64,000 nt of DNA from Ancylobacter gelatini. GTDB taxonomy: Bacteria > Pseudomonadota > Alphaproteobacteria > Rhizobiales > Xanthobacteraceae. Made by a program: the position numbers and the translations under genes. Shown piece by piece: positions 9,482 through 20,029 of the stretch. The stretch is from the NCBI RefSeq assembly GCF_022601675.1, contig NZ_JAKVIL010000004.1:186001-250000 (forward strand), read 5' to 3'. A model generated the notes under the pieces. It saw only the letters and a program-made list of their open reading frames with translations, did no database searches and had not been told where the DNA came from. Within the stretch, counting starts at the first letter, position 1. Each line of letters opens with the position of its first letter.

Positions 9482-11323
9482 TCATCCTCGCGCAAAGCTG
9501 GCGGCATTGCGCTTGGCCACCTCGTCCGCGAGGAAGGCCTTCCAGCCGCCGAAAGCGGTGATATCCCGGGCGGAGCCGGCAGCGACGGCCTCCAGCACGA
9601 AGCCCTTAACCTGGCCGCCATCTTCCAGCTCGACCGTTCCCAGCCCGAGCGGCGCGGGAATCGCCGCGACGAAACGGCCATAGGCCGCCGCCGGCAGCGC
9701 CCAGATCTCGCAATCGATCGGCGCGCCGCTGCCCGGCCGGCCGCGCAGCAGCCCCGGCCGCCGCACGCGGCCCTCCGGCAGCAGATAGAGCTGGTAGTCC
9801 GCGCTGGTCCGCGCCGACCGCAGCAGCACGCCGCCCGCCGCGAGCAGATCGACATTCAGCGGCAGGCCCGACAGGTGAGCGCCGAACAGCGCGATCTCCA
9901 GGAAGCCCGGCGCGGCCCGGGCGGGAACGTCCGGGGTCGAGGGCAGGCCGCGCCCGGTCGCGCCCATGGTGAGCCCGCTCGCGGCATGAAAGCGCGAGCC
10001 GAGCGCCGCCAGATGGGCATCGCGCCCGGCCGGCGCGAGCAGCGTGATGCCGAACGGGGCGCCGTCGTCGCGGATTTCCGACGGCACGGCGAGGCCGCAC
10101 ATGTCGAGCAGATTCACGAAATTGGTGTAGACGCCGAGATGGCTGTTGAGCCGGATCGGGTCCGCGCGCATCTGCGCCACCGTGTAGACCGTGGGCATGG
10201 TCGGCACCATGAGCGCGTCGAAACCCGCCAGCACCTTGTCGGCGATCGCCTTCAGCTCAGCGAGGCGGTAGCGGCCGCGAAAGGCGTCAACCGCGGAGAA
10301 TCCCCGCCCCTGCTCGACGATGGCCCGCACGGACGGATCAAAGGAATTCGGCCGCGATTCGAGAAAGGAACCGACAGCGGCGAAACGCTCGGCCACCCAC
10401 GGGCCCTCATAGAGCAGCCGCGCGGTTTCGTAGAACGGCTCCATCTCGATCTCGACGAGGCTCGCGCCGAGTTCGCTCATCCGCGCAATGGCGCGCTCGA
10501 AAGCGGCCTCCGACACGCGATCGCCGAAACTCACGCGGTCCCGCACGCGGGGCACGGCAAGGCGCGGACGCACCGGAAAGGCGCCCCGCGCGCCCAGCGG
10601 CAGGGGGCGCGAGAACGGATCGTTCTCGTCCGGCCCGGCCATGGCGGCGAGCACGGCGAGGGCATCCTCCACATTGAGCGCGAACACCGACACGCAATCG
10701 AGCGAGCGGCAGGCCGGCACCACGCCATTGGTGGAGACCACGCCGAGACTAGGCTTCAGGCCGACAATATTGTTCAGCCCCGCGGGCACGCGCCCGGAGC
10801 CGGCCGTGTCCGTGCCCAGGGCGAACGGCAGCAGCCCGGCCGCCACCGCCACCGCCGAGCCGGAGGACGAGCCACCCGGCACCAGATCGGCCCGCATCGC
10901 GTTCACCGGCGTGCCATAGGGCGAGCGCGTGCCGTTCAGCCCGGTGGCGAACTGGTCAAGGTTGGTCTTACCGATGACGATGGCCCCGGCGCGTCGCAGC
11001 CGGGCGACGGCGCCGGAATCATGCGTGGCGTCATAGCCGAAATCCGGGCAGGCGCAGGTCGTGGGCAGGCCGGCGACGTCGATATTGTCCTTCACCGCGA
11101 AGGGCACGCCATAGAGCGGCAGCGTCGCGGGATCGATGCCTTCCAGCGCCTTCAGCGCGGCGGCAATGGCCTGTGGCGAGCTGATGGCGGTAAAGATGGC
11201 CGGATCGCCATGTGCCTCGATTCGCGCCAGGCAGTCCGCCACGGTCTGGGACGGGTGGAATGTTCCGGCGCGATGCCCCGCGACGATTTCCTCGACAGTT
11301 GCGAACAACGGCGCCCCCGACAC
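9482..11323 (-). CDS. atzF: Allophanate hydrolase (AtzF-type amidase-signature enzyme)
   Basis: Hydrolyses allophanate to ammonia and CO2 in urea, biuret or cyanurate use. An amidase-signature domain occupies the first two thirds: Lys in FAVKDNIDVAG, Ser in PGGSSSGSAVAVAAG and GTDTAGSGRVPAGLNNIVG complete the Ser-Ser-Lys triad. The GSGRVPA arginine is typical of allophanate hydrolases. The last ~170 residues (IALFGAHLSGLPLN onward) form the AtzF C-terminal domain. The start is set at the GTG at 11323 (VSGAPLFATVEE), after a GGGAA element. A TTG at 11308 is also possible, and the open frame extends to 11461 with unconserved sequence. Urea carboxylase and AtzD/E genes are not in view. Convergent with gntR and divergent from lexA. 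Confidence 0.9.
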   Translation of the reverse strand: MSGAPLFATVEEIVAGHRAGTFHPSQTVADCLARIEAHGDPAIFTAISSPQAIAAALKALEGIDPATLPLYGVPFAVKDNIDVAGLPTTCACPDFGYDATHDSGAVARLRRAGAIVIGKTNLDQFATGLNGTRSPYGTPVNAMRADLVPGGSSSGSAVAVAAGLLPFALGTDTAGSGRVPAGLNNIVGLKPSLGVVSTNGVVPACRSLDCVSVFALNVEDALAVLAAMAGPDENDPFSRPLPLGARGAFPVRPRLAVPRVRDRVSFGDRVSEAAFERAIARMSELGASLVEIEMEPFYETARLLYEGPWVAERFAAVGSFLESRPNSFDPSVRAIVEQGRGFSAVDAFRGRYRLAELKAIADKVLAGFDALMVPTMPTVYTVAQMRADPIRLNSHLGVYTNFVNLLDMCGLAVPSEIRDDGAPFGITLLAPAGRDAHLAALGSRFHAASGLTMGATGRGLPSTPDVPARAAPGFLEIALFGAHLSGLPLNVDLLAAGGVLLRSARTSADYQLYLLPEGRVRRPGLLRGRPGSGAPIDCEIWALPAAAYGRFVAAIPAPLGLGTVELEDGGQVKGFVLEAVAAGSARDITAFGGWKAFLADEVAKRNAASFARG

Positions 11324-11453
11324 GACACTTCCCGGACTGCATACCACTTGAGCACGGCGAGAGCCATTGCATACATTAGGCGCCCCTGCCTCGTTTCTCG
11401 GCAGAACCGGCGGGGCAGCCGGACCGACATTGGCGATTTGTTTACCCATTGTA

Positions 11454-11468
11454 GAACACAAAAAGAAC
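11454..11468. promoter_or_regulatory. SOS box of lexA (perfect alphaproteobacterial form)
   Basis: GAACACAAAAAGAAC is an exact GAAC-N7-GAAC direct repeat, the reverse-strand form of the GTTC-N7-GTTC LexA site known from alphaproteobacteria. It lies 78 bp before the lexA start, as expected for autoregulation. Confidence 0.88.
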
Positions 11469-11479
11469 GGATATGGTTT

Positions 11480-11494
11480 GTTCGTGATTTGTTT
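11480..11494. promoter_or_regulatory. Second, one-mismatch SOS box at lexA
   Basis: GTTCGTGATTTGTTT matches GTTC-N7-GTTC except for the last base. It lies 12 bp from the perfect box and in the opposite orientation, between it and the lexA start. It may be a second, weaker LexA site. Confidence 0.5.
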
Positions 11495-11545
11495 CGCTGA
11501 TTTGGTTCACCCCGGCGCCGCCCTCCCGCAAGAGACGAATGCCCT

Positions 11546-12241
11546 ATGCTCACCCGCAAACAGCATGAGCTGCTTCACTTCATCAATGAACGCCTGAAGG
11601 AGACCGGCGTCCCGCCCTCCTTTGAGGAGATGAAGGAAGCACTGGATCTCCGGTCGAAGTCCGGCATCCATCGTCTGATCACGGCGCTGGAAGAGCGCGG
11701 CTTCATCCGCCGCCTTCCCAATCGTGCCCGGGCGCTTGAAGTCATCCGCCTTCCCGAAGCGACGCAGGCGCCCCGCGCCGCGGCGCGCCAGTTCGCCCCG
11801 AGCGTCATCGAAGGCAGCCTCGGCCGCGTGCCCCCGCAGAACGAAGAAGATGGCGGCCGTCCGATCCCGATCCCGGTGATGGGCCGCATCGCCGCCGGCA
11901 CGCCTATCTCGGCGATTCAATCGCGGGACCACACCATTTCCATGCCGCCGGAAATGCTCTCCGCCGGCGAGCATTTCGCGCTCGAAGTGCGCGGCGATTC
12001 GATGATCGAGGCTGGCATTCTGGATGGCGACCTCGCTCTGATCCGCAAGAGCGACAGCGCCAATACTGGCGACATCGTGGTCGCGCTGATCGATGACGAG
12101 GAAGCCACGCTGAAGCGCCTGCGCCGCAAGGGCGCCTCCATCGCGCTGGAAGCCGCGAACCCGGCCTATGAGACCCGCATCTTCGGCCCCGACCGCGTGC
12201 GCATCCAGGGCCGGCTGGTCGGGCTGTTCCGCCGCTACTGA
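11546..12241 (+). CDS. lexA: SOS response repressor LexA
   Basis: Represses DNA-damage genes and cleaves itself when RecA is activated. The 231 residues comprise an N-terminal winged helix (residues 1-65, with [20 protein letters not shown]) and a C-terminal S24 protease domain. The cleavage bond is Ala117-Gly118 in GRIAAGTP. The nucleophile is Ser152 in RGDSMIEAG and the general base Lys190 in EEATLKRL. Two SOS boxes upstream indicate autoregulation. Elsewhere in the window, perfect boxes occur at the micro-gene near 35.6 kb. Convergent with comEC. Confidence 0.97.
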   Translation: MLTRKQHELLHFINERLKETGVPPSFEEMKEALDLRSKSGIHRLITALEERGFIRRLPNRARALEVIRLPEATQAPRAAARQFAPSVIEGSLGRVPPQNEEDGGRPIPIPVMGRIAAGTPISAIQSRDHTISMPPEMLSAGEHFALEVRGDSMIEAGILDGDLALIRKSDSANTGDIVVALIDDEEATLKRLRRKGASIALEAANPAYETRIFGPDRVRIQGRLVGLFRRY

Positions 12242-12330
12242 GGCCGGCGGTTCGGGAGCGTCCGACATTTCGGGCGCCGGTTCCGCCTCTGTCCGTCATG
12301 TGAGGGGCGGATCGTCCAGCGCTATTTTCT

Positions 12331-14661
12331 CTAGGGCCTCGCCGCGTCTTCGGAGGTGGTCTCGGGCGACGGAATGGGCGCCCCGGTTGCCGTTCCTTCC
12401 ACTCCGGGCGGGGCGACGCGTTCGCTCTGGCCGAAGCCGGGATGCCAGAGCCGTCTCGGCTGCCGGGGCCGTGCTGCCTCGACACGCCAGCCTCCGTCAG
12501 GCCGGGCAAACAGGGCCAGCCCGCCATTCTGCCGACGCGGATCGATGCGCAGCACCTGCGCCGCGCATCCCTCGGGCGGCGGGACCTTCGTTACCAGCAG
12601 CGCCGCGAGGCGGCAGTCATCGGCGAGTGAATCCGGGCCGCGGGACAGAGCCACGCGCTGGCCATTCGACGTCGCCAATGTGCACCCCTCGGCATCGCAG
12701 CGCGGCGCGGCGGCATCGGGCGAGGGGCCGGCCGCGCCGCGCTCGCCCTCCATGCCGCGCCATTGCTCGACGGCGAAACGACGCTCCAGCCCGGCATCGC
12801 GGTCGCCCATCACCTGGAGCCGGCCATCGGCGCCACGCACCGCGACCGTTCGCGCCTGCGGGTCGACCAGAACATCGGGCAGCGGCGCACGCCAGCCGAA
12901 CCAGAGCGCGCCGATGAGCATGGCGGGCGCCAGCACGATCAGCCAGCTGCGCGCGAGACACAGCGCGATCACCATCCCGCTCAGCAGGACCATGCTCGCC
13001 GCCGGCATGGCGCGGATGCCGCTATCGGCACCCGGTAGCGCCGCAACGGCCTGCGATACCGCCACCATGGCGTCGATGCCCCAGCCCATCGCCCACCACG
13101 CCGCGCCGTCCCAGCCGAACGGCATGAGCAGACAACCGACGAGTCCGGCCGGCATGATGATGAACGACACCAGCGGCATGGCGGCGAGATTTGCGACAAG
13201 GCTCAGGGGCGCCAGCCGGTGAAAATGGAAAGCGGCATAGGGCGCGGTGGCAAGCCCCGCCGCGAGCGAGGTCAGCAGCAGCGCCGCGACATAGCGCACC
13301 GGCATGCCCATGAGGCTGCCGCCTATCCCGCGACCGCCCGCCGCCCTCCCCGCCGGTGCGGAAAGCCGGTGGCCGAAGCGCTCATAGGCCGCCACCAGCG
13401 CCAGAGTCGCGGCAAACGACATCTGCGCGCCGGGGTCGAGGATCGCCCACGGCGTCATCACCAGCACCGCCAGCGCCGCCAGCGCCAGCGTGCGCAGGGT
13501 CAGCGCCGGGCGCGCGGCGATGACGCCGGCCAGCACCAGCAGCGTCATTACATAGGAACGCTGCGTCGGCACCTCGGCGCCCGACAGCAAGAGATAATAG
13601 GTCGCGGCCAGCGCCGCCGGCACCGCTGCCCAGGCCCTGATCGGGTAGCGCAGCGCCAGCGGCGGAAACAGCGCGAGCAGCGCCCGCACCAGGAAGAACA
13701 CCGTGGTCGCCACCAGTGCCATGTGCAGGCCGGAGATCGACAGCACATGCGACAGGCCGGACACGCGCATGCTCTCCTCGATCGGCTCGGGCACCGCGTC
13801 GCGCAGGCCCGTAACGAGAGCCACGGCGATGCCGCCGGACGCGCCGGGCAGGCTGGCACTGATGCGCGCCGCCATCTCGTTTCGTCGCGCATCCAGCCAG
13901 GCGCCAAGGCGCAGCGACAGCGGCACCGGGCCGGGCGCGGCGCTGTCCTGCGCCTTGCCCAGCGCAAAGCCGGTGGCGCCGATCCCGTCGAACCAGGCGG
14001 CGCGGCCGAAATCGAAACCGCCGGGCCAGGTCGCGCCGGGCGGCGGAGACAGCGTGGCTCGCAGCGTTACATGACTGCCGATCGGCGGGGCGACACGCGC
14101 GGCCAGCGTCACGCGCACGCGCTGCGGCACCGCACTCAGCCGGCGTTCGATGCCGGTGACGAGGAGCGTGATGCGGCTGCCGCGCATGCGCCGCTCGCGT
14201 GCCTCGACGAAGCCCGAGACCTTGACCGCGGTCAGCGTTTCACCAAGCACCGGATGGGCGATGCGCTGGACCTGAAAGCTCGCCACGGCAAAGCCGCAGG
14301 AGACCGCCGCCGCCAGCGCGAACAGGTGGAACGCCCCGGGCCGCGCCCGGGCCAGCCAGGCCAGCGCGGTGAACAGCACGGCCGGCACCAGCGCGACATA
14401 GGCCATCGGCTCGTGCTCGGCCCCGAAATAGAGCGCCACGCCGATGCCGAAGCCGATGACGGCGTAGAGAAAGCCGCGCCTGTCCTCGACCTCGCGCGCC
14501 AGCGTCGTCGCCAGCACCGCCGGAAGCCGCCCGGCGAGCCCTTCCGGCAGAAAGGGCAGGCCGGCGGCGGGACCGCGCGCGACCTCGCCCGCCGCCCGGG
14601 CGCCGATGCGCGCCGGAGCGATGCTCCCCTGCTCCGGACGATACCCGCCCCCGGCTCCCAC
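12331..14661 (-). CDS. comEC: ComEC/Rec2 family DNA-uptake channel protein
   Basis: Predicted inner-membrane channel for single-stranded DNA entry in natural transformation. Of 776 residues, the N-terminal part has membrane helices and a DUF4131-like soluble region ([20 protein letters not shown]). The competence domain with many helices begins near [14 protein letters not shown] and carries the conserved [17 protein letters not shown]. The C-terminus is a short periplasmic region without a complete metallo-beta-lactamase HxHxDH motif, as in many alphaproteobacteria. The frame begins at a GTG and the exact start is uncertain. It diverges from gltX across about 145 bp. Confidence 0.9.
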   Translation of the reverse strand: MGAGGGYRPEQGSIAPARIGARAAGEVARGPAAGLPFLPEGLAGRLPAVLATTLAREVEDRRGFLYAVIGFGIGVALYFGAEHEPMAYVALVPAVLFTALAWLARARPGAFHLFALAAAVSCGFAVASFQVQRIAHPVLGETLTAVKVSGFVEARERRMRGSRITLLVTGIERRLSAVPQRVRVTLAARVAPPIGSHVTLRATLSPPPGATWPGGFDFGRAAWFDGIGATGFALGKAQDSAAPGPVPLSLRLGAWLDARRNEMAARISASLPGASGGIAVALVTGLRDAVPEPIEESMRVSGLSHVLSISGLHMALVATTVFFLVRALLALFPPLALRYPIRAWAAVPAALAATYYLLLSGAEVPTQRSYVMTLLVLAGVIAARPALTLRTLALAALAVLVMTPWAILDPGAQMSFAATLALVAAYERFGHRLSAPAGRAAGGRGIGGSLMGMPVRYVAALLLTSLAAGLATAPYAAFHFHRLAPLSLVANLAAMPLVSFIIMPAGLVGCLLMPFGWDGAAWWAMGWGIDAMVAVSQAVAALPGADSGIRAMPAASMVLLSGMVIALCLARSWLIVLAPAMLIGALWFGWRAPLPDVLVDPQARTVAVRGADGRLQVMGDRDAGLERRFAVEQWRGMEGERGAAGPSPDAAAPRCDAEGCTLATSNGQRVALSRGPDSLADDCRLAALLVTKVPPPEGCAAQVLRIDPRRQNGGLALFARPDGGWRVEAARPRQPRRLWHPGFGQSERVAPPGVEGTATGAPIPSPETTSEDAARP

Positions 14662-14806
14662 GCCCCACTCCGGCGCTTGCAGACACCTGATGCAGCCGGC
14701 GGCCGATCCTGTGCCTTTTCCCCTGTCACGGACCTATGGTACACGCACCGTCCGCGCCCGCTATGCTTTGGCCCGCCTGATTTCCGCGGCGCGAGACGGA
14801 ATTGAT

Positions 14807-16240
14807 ATGTCCGAAAAGGTCGTTACCCGCTTCGCCCCCTCGCCCACCGGCTTTTTGCACATCGGCGGCGCCCGTACCGCGCTGTTCAACTGGCTCTATG
14901 CCCGCGCCAAGGGCGGCACCATGCTGCTGCGCATCGAGGACACCGACCGCCAGCGCTCGACGCCCGAAGCCATCGAAGCCATCATCGACGGGCTGAAATG
15001 GCTCGGCATCGATTGGTCCGGCGACGTGGTCTACCAATTCGCCCGCGCCGCGCGGCACCGCGAGGCCGTGGAGCAGATGATCGCCGCCGGCCGCGCCTAT
15101 CCCTGCTACGCCACGGCGCAGGAGTTGGAAGAGATGCGCGAACTGGCCCGCAAGGAGGGCCGCGCCCCGCGCTATGACGGGCGTTGGCGCGACCGCAACC
15201 CCTCCGAAGCGCCGGCCGGCGCCAAGCCCGCCATCCGCCTCAAGGCCCCGACCGAAGGCGAGACCGTGATCGACGATCTCGTCCAGGGCCGCGTCGTGTT
15301 CCAGAACAAGGAACTCGACGACCTCGTGCTGCTGCGCTCGGATGGCACGCCGACCTACATGCTCTCGGTGGTGGTCGACGACCACGACATGGGCGTCACC
15401 CACATCATCCGCGGCGACGACCACCTCACCAATGCCGCGCGCCAGACGCAAATCTACCATGCGCTGGGCTGGGGGGTGCCGAAGATGGCCCATATCCCGC
15501 TGATCCACGGCGCGGATGGCGCCAAGCTGTCCAAGCGCCATGGCGCGCTCGGCGTCGATGCCTATCGCGCCATGGGCTATCTTCCCGCGGCGCTGCGCAA
15601 TTATCTGGTGCGGCTCGGCTGGAGCCACGGCGACCAGGAGATCTTCTCGACCGAGGAAATGAGCACGCTGTTCGACCTCGATCGAGTGGGCCGCTCGGCC
15701 GCGCGCTTCGATTTCGCCAAGCTGGAGAACGTCAACGGCCACTATATGCGCGCCACCCCGGACGCCGAACTGGTGGCCGCGATCGATGCGCTCATTCCCC
15801 ACCTGCCCAACGGCGCCGAGTTGGCGGATGCCCTGACTCCGGAACGCCACGCGCAGCTCCTCGCCGCCATGCCCGGCCTCAAGGAGCGAGCCAAGACGCT
15901 GGTCGAGCTGATCGACAGCGCCTCCTATATCTGGCGCGCCCGGCCGCTGGCGATGGAAGACAAGGCACGCGCCCTGCTCACCCCGGACGCGCGCGCGCTG
16001 CTGGCGGCGGCGGGCACGGAACTGGCGAAGGTTTCCGACTGGTCGGCCGCCAGCACCGAGGCCGCCGTGCGCGCCGCTGCGGAAGCCGCTGGCGTCAAGC
16101 TCGGCGCCATCGCCCAGCCGCTGCGCGCGGCGATGACCGGGCGCACCACCTCGCCGGGGATCTTCGACGTTCTGGCGGTTCTGGGCAAGGAAGAGGCGAT
16201 GGCGCGCCTCGCCGACCAGGCGGCCTCGACTATTGGATGA
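14807..16240 (+). CDS. gltX: Glutamyl-tRNA synthetase
   Basis: Charges tRNA with glutamate. The 477-residue class I synthetase has the HIGH-like motif in [12 protein letters not shown] (residues 10-21) and the KMSKS-like KLSKR at 240-244. [21 protein letters not shown] supplies the substrate-binding block. A C-terminal anticodon-binding helical domain follows. The ATG ([15 protein letters not shown]) is preceded by GAGACGGA; an upstream extension in frame is not conserved. It precedes gltA by 276 bp. Confidence 0.97.
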   Translation: MSEKVVTRFAPSPTGFLHIGGARTALFNWLYARAKGGTMLLRIEDTDRQRSTPEAIEAIIDGLKWLGIDWSGDVVYQFARAARHREAVEQMIAAGRAYPCYATAQELEEMRELARKEGRAPRYDGRWRDRNPSEAPAGAKPAIRLKAPTEGETVIDDLVQGRVVFQNKELDDLVLLRSDGTPTYMLSVVVDDHDMGVTHIIRGDDHLTNAARQTQIYHALGWGVPKMAHIPLIHGADGAKLSKRHGALGVDAYRAMGYLPAALRNYLVRLGWSHGDQEIFSTEEMSTLFDLDRVGRSAARFDFAKLENVNGHYMRATPDAELVAAIDALIPHLPNGAELADALTPERHAQLLAAMPGLKERAKTLVELIDSASYIWRARPLAMEDKARALLTPDARALLAAAGTELAKVSDWSAASTEAAVRAAAEAAGVKLGAIAQPLRAAMTGRTTSPGIFDVLAVLGKEEAMARLADQAASTIG

Positions 16241-16406
16241 TCCCGCTCCAGCATGGATATGATGCAACTGCGAAATACCGAAAGCCAAGGCGAGTGAAGC
16301 ATCTGGCAACCCTCAGATACCTCATTCGCTGCGCTTGCGAGCAGCAGGCGAAACCGCTACCACTTGGGAAATCGGGCCAGAGGAGGGCACCCCGCCTTCC
16401 GGCGAC

Positions 16407-16451
16407 GCATGCCAATAACGCGCGGCGCGGCACCCTTCAGAACAGGCATGC
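16407..16451. other. Inverted repeat in the gltA leader region
   Basis: GCATGCC (16407-16413) and GGCATGC (16445-16451) are exact complements enclosing a GC-rich loop, about 65 bp before the gltA start. The 276 bp gltX-gltA gap holds no convincing gene. The repeat may form an mRNA leader hairpin, but no known riboswitch consensus was recognised. Confidence 0.3.
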
Positions 16452-16516
16452 AGGGTCACGCACCGTAACGTCCCAACCCACCGACATATCGGTCCATTTG
16501 CTTCAGGGAGATCCGC

Positions 16517-17827
16517 ATGGACGCCAGTAACGGCAATTCGGCGAAATCCGCCACTCTGACCATTGGCGAGCAGAGTTGGGATCTCCCGATCCTGAAGGGA
16601 AGCATCGGCCCGGACGTGGTCGACATCGGCAAGCTCTACGGCCAGACCGGGATGTTCACCTACGACCCCGGCTTTACCTCGACCGCGAGCTGCGAAAGCT
16701 CGATCACCTATATCGACGGCGACGAAGGCATCCTGCTCTATCGCGGCTACCCGATCGAACAGCTCGCCGAAAGCGGCGACTTCCTCGAGACCTGCTACCT
16801 TCTGCTTTACGGGGAGTTGCCCACGGCGGCGCAGAAGGCCGATTTCGATTACCGCGTCACGCGCCACACCATGGTGCATGAACAGATGAGCCGGTTCTTC
16901 CACGGCTTCCGTCGCGACGCGCACCCCATGGCCGTTCTGGTCGCTTCGGTCGGCGCGCTCTCGGCCTTCTATCACGACAGCACCGACATCGCCGATCCGC
17001 AGCAGCGCATGATCGCCTCGATCCGCATGATTGCTAAGATGCCGACGCTGGCGGCCATGGCCTACAAGTACACCGTCGGCCAGCCGTTCGTTTATCCCAA
17101 GAACGACCTCGACTATTCGTCGAACTTCCTGCGCATGTGCTTCTCGGTGCCCTGCGAGGAGTACAAGGTCAACCCGATCCTCTCGCGCGCCATCGACCGC
17201 ATCTTCATCCTGCACGCCGATCACGAGCAGAATGCCTCGACCTCGACCGTGCGCCTCGCCGGCTCCTCCGGCGCCAACCCCTTCGCCTGTATCGCCGCCG
17301 GCATCGCCTGCCTGTGGGGACCCGCGCATGGCGGCGCCAACGAGGCGGCGCTCAAGATGCTCGGCGAAATCGGCTCGGTGGACCGCATCCCCGAATATAT
17401 CAAGCGCGCCAAGGACAAGAACGATCCGTTCCGCCTGATGGGCTTCGGCCATCGCGTGTACAAGAACTACGATCCGCGCGCCAAGATCATGCAGAAGACC
17501 TGCCATGAGGTGCTCGGCGAACTCGGCATCAAGGACGATCCGCTGCTCGACATCGCGGTCGAACTGGAGCGCATCGCGCTGCAGGACGAGTATTTCGTCG
17601 AGCGCAAGCTCTACCCGAATATCGACTTCTATTCGGGCATCACGCTGCGCGCGCTCGGCTTCCCGACCTCCATGTTCACCGTGCTGTTCGCCCTCGCCCG
17701 CACCGTGGGCTGGATCGGCCAGTGGAAGGAAATGATCGAGGATCCGGGCCAGCGCATCGGTCGTCCGCGCCAGCTCTATACCGGCGCGACCTCGCGCGAC
17801 TACATCCCGATCGCCCGCCGCAAGTGA
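16517..17827 (+). CDS. gltA: Type II citrate synthase
   Basis: Condenses oxaloacetate and acetyl-CoA in the TCA cycle. The 436 residues match the hexameric, NADH-sensitive bacterial type. Conserved blocks are [41 protein letters not shown] (catalytic His), [12 protein letters not shown] (His) and [15 protein letters not shown]. It ends in the usual ARRK tail. The start has CAGGGAGATCCGC as ribosome binding site. A strong bidirectional terminator separates it from convergent lpxB. Confidence 0.98.
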   Translation: MDASNGNSAKSATLTIGEQSWDLPILKGSIGPDVVDIGKLYGQTGMFTYDPGFTSTASCESSITYIDGDEGILLYRGYPIEQLAESGDFLETCYLLLYGELPTAAQKADFDYRVTRHTMVHEQMSRFFHGFRRDAHPMAVLVASVGALSAFYHDSTDIADPQQRMIASIRMIAKMPTLAAMAYKYTVGQPFVYPKNDLDYSSNFLRMCFSVPCEEYKVNPILSRAIDRIFILHADHEQNASTSTVRLAGSSGANPFACIAAGIACLWGPAHGGANEAALKMLGEIGSVDRIPEYIKRAKDKNDPFRLMGFGHRVYKNYDPRAKIMQKTCHEVLGELGIKDDPLLDIAVELERIALQDEYFVERKLYPNIDFYSGITLRALGFPTSMFTVLFALARTVGWIGQWKEMIEDPGQRIGRPRQLYTGATSRDYIPIARRK

Positions 17828-17885
17828 GCGATAAGTAGCGGCGGCGCGGGACTCTTGGGCCCAGCCGCCCCTCGACCAACAAAAA

Positions 17886-17920
17886 CCCCACCTTCCGGTC
17901 AGTGGAAGGCGGGGTTTTTT
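17886..17920. terminator. Bidirectional Rho-independent terminator between gltA and lpxB
   Basis: CCCCACCTTCC (17886-17896) pairs with GGAAGGCGGGG (17904-17914) with one mismatch around a 7-base loop. Six T follow on the plus strand and five A precede it, giving a U-tract in both directions. It ends gltA and the long minus-strand lpx operon. Confidence 0.9.
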
Positions 17921-17957
17921 GTGTCGACGACGGTGCCCCGATCGGATGACGGCAAGG

Positions 17958-19124
17958 TCAGCGGGCCGCGAGCGTCTCCAGCACAGCGCGCGCAGCGTGG
18001 CGGCTCGGGCTCTCGCCGTCCTGCCCCATGATCGCGTCGAGCCGCGCAAAGGCGGCAAGCTGCGCCTCCCGTTCCGCCCCGCCCTCAATCAGGCGGCGCA
18101 ACTGCGCAGCCATGGCCGGCGGATCGATATGCCACTGCAAATATTCCGGCATGGCGTTCTCGCCGAGGATCAAATTCGGCAGGATCGCGGTCTTGACCCG
18201 GATGATGTAGGGGGCGATCCGCCCCTCCAGCCACGGCACGCGATAGGCCGCGACGGTGGGAATGCCGGCCAGCGCCATTTCCAGCGTCACCGTGCCCGAG
18301 GCGGCCAGAGCGGCGCGGGCCTTGCGGAACCAGCCGCGCTTTTCGTCCTCATCCACCACGAGGCGCGGCTTCACCCGCCACCCGGCCACCATGTCTTCGA
18401 CCTGCGCGAGACGACGCGGCAGGGTCGGCAGCACGAGTTCCACCTCCGGACCGTTCGCCTTGAGGTCCGCCAGCACCTCGCCAAACGCCGTGCCGAGACG
18501 GCTGAGTTCGGCGCGCCGGCTCCCCGGCAGCACCAGCACGACAGGCGGGGCGGCCTCGCGGCGCAATGCGTCCGCGGCGTCGGGGCGCAGTTGGTCGAGT
18601 TCCCCCAGCAGCGGATGGCCGACATAGGTGGTCGGCGGGCCGCCGAGCCGTTGCATTTCCTCGGGCTCGAACGGCAGCAACGCCAGTACGCGGTCGAAAT
18701 CCGGCGCCATGGCCTTCGCCCGGCCCGGCCGCCACACCCAGACTGTGGGCGCGACATATTTCACGATGGGCAGTTCAGGCCGCCGGGCGCGGACACGGCG
18801 CGCCACGCGATGCGTGAAATCCGGCGCGTCGACCATCACCAGAACGTCCGGCGGCGCCGCGAGGATCGCCTCCACGGTCCGGCTCATGCGATTGAGAATT
18901 CGCGGCAGGCCGCCAATCACCTGTGCGAAGCCCATGGCGGTGATATCCTCCATGGGGAACAGGCTGGCGAGGCCCTGCGCCTGCATCCGCGCGCCGCCGA
19001 CGCCGCGAAACCGCACGCCGCCGGGCGAGAGCGCGGCGAGTTCCGCCATCAGCCCCGCCGCCAGCGTATCGCCGGATTCCTCGCCGGCGACGAGGAAGAC
19101 GTCGAGCGGCCGCAACTCGCTCAC
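17958..19124 (-). CDS. lpxB: Lipid-A-disaccharide synthase
   Basis: Joins UDP-diacylglucosamine and lipid X into the lipid A disaccharide at the inner membrane. The 388-residue GT19 glycosyltransferase begins LDVFLVAGEESGDTLAAGLM and contains VDAPDFTHRVAR, YVAPTVWVWRPGRAK and a C-terminal LASGTVTLE-like segment (ALAASGTVTLEMALAGIP). Its ATG overlaps the lpxI stop by four bases (ATGA), so it is translationally coupled. It is the last gene of the lpx run before the terminator. Confidence 0.97.
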   Translation of the reverse strand: MSELRPLDVFLVAGEESGDTLAAGLMAELAALSPGGVRFRGVGGARMQAQGLASLFPMEDITAMGFAQVIGGLPRILNRMSRTVEAILAAPPDVLVMVDAPDFTHRVARRVRARRPELPIVKYVAPTVWVWRPGRAKAMAPDFDRVLALLPFEPEEMQRLGGPPTTYVGHPLLGELDQLRPDAADALRREAAPPVVLVLPGSRRAELSRLGTAFGEVLADLKANGPEVELVLPTLPRRLAQVEDMVAGWRVKPRLVVDEDEKRGWFRKARAALAASGTVTLEMALAGIPTVAAYRVPWLEGRIAPYIIRVKTAILPNLILGENAMPEYLQWHIDPPAMAAQLRRLIEGGAEREAQLAAFARLDAIMGQDGESPSRHAARAVLETLAAR

Positions 19125-20029
19125 GTCGCGGCCTCCGACGCCGCGTCGGCCGCAAAGGCATAGATGAACAGGCCGGCGGTATCGGCCGCACGCAACAGCG
19201 CTTCGACATCGGTGACGATCACCCCGCCGGCCTCAACCGCGATGCCGGCCAGCCCGGCGCGGGCGGCGCCCTCCACCGTGCGGGGACCGAGCGAGGGCAT
19301 GTCGATGCGCCTGTCCTGCCCGGCCTTGGGGCGCTTCACCAGCACGCCGCAGGGCGTCGGCATCTTTATGCGGCCATTGGCGCGCAGCTCGGCGACGCGC
19401 GCGAGCATGAGATCGGTGCCCTCCGCCGCCTCCAGCGCCACGACATGACGGTTCATCACCACCACACCCTGCCCGATATCGAGCGGTCCGGTGACGCCAA
19501 GCACGCTGCGGCCGGTGGCGATATCGTCAAGCGCCTCCTGCGAGGGCACGCGCGCGCCAAGCTGGCCGGCAGGGATCAGCATCTCCGGCGCCACCTCGTG
19601 GGCACCGAGCAGCCGGAAGCCGGCCTCCTCGAACAGCCGGGCGATGCTGGTCAGCAGGTGATCGTCACCGCCGCGCAGCATGGAGAACACACGCGGGAAC
19701 ATCCGGATCGTGGTCCAGTCCAGCCGGATGTCGCGGATGCGCGGGCGCAACACATTGCCGATCATCACCACGTCGCGGCAGCCATGGCGGCGCAGTTCGG
19801 CGGTCAGCGTGCCGAAGCGGCCGATCGGAACCCAGACATGGGGCCAGCGCTCGACTTCGGGGTCGGCAAAGCCGCGCAACGGAAAGAGGACGACCTGCCG
19901 CCCGCTTCGCCGCGCCGCGGCCGCAACCGCCAGCGGGAAGGAGCCGCCGCCGCAGATGATGGCGAGCGGCTCTCCGCCGGGCTCGCCCGCGCCCGGCCCG
20001 AGATCAGGCCGCCGCGGGCTCGGCGGCAT
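19121..20029 (-). CDS. lpxI: UDP-2,3-diacylglucosamine diphosphatase LpxI (DUF1009)
   Basis: Hydrolyses UDP-2,3-diacylglucosamine to lipid X, replacing the LpxH of Gammaproteobacteria. The sequence shows LAIICGGGSFPLAVA at the N-terminus, MIGNVLRPRIRDIR, GGDDHLLTSIARLFEEAGF and the C-terminal active-site region RRIDMPSLGPRTVEGAARAG and GIAVEAGG. About 302 residues if started at the ATG at 20029, which lies inside the end of lpxA (26-base overlap). Earlier ATGs at 20041 and 20074 are possible. It sits between lpxA and lpxB, exactly where the step belongs. Confidence 0.94.
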   Translation of the reverse strand: MPPSPRRPDLGPGAGEPGGEPLAIICGGGSFPLAVAAAARRSGRQVVLFPLRGFADPEVERWPHVWVPIGRFGTLTAELRRHGCRDVVMIGNVLRPRIRDIRLDWTTIRMFPRVFSMLRGGDDHLLTSIARLFEEAGFRLLGAHEVAPEMLIPAGQLGARVPSQEALDDIATGRSVLGVTGPLDIGQGVVVMNRHVVALEAAEGTDLMLARVAELRANGRIKMPTPCGVLVKRPKAGQDRRIDMPSLGPRTVEGAARAGLAGIAVEAGGVIVTDVEALLRAADTAGLFIYAFAADAASEAAT

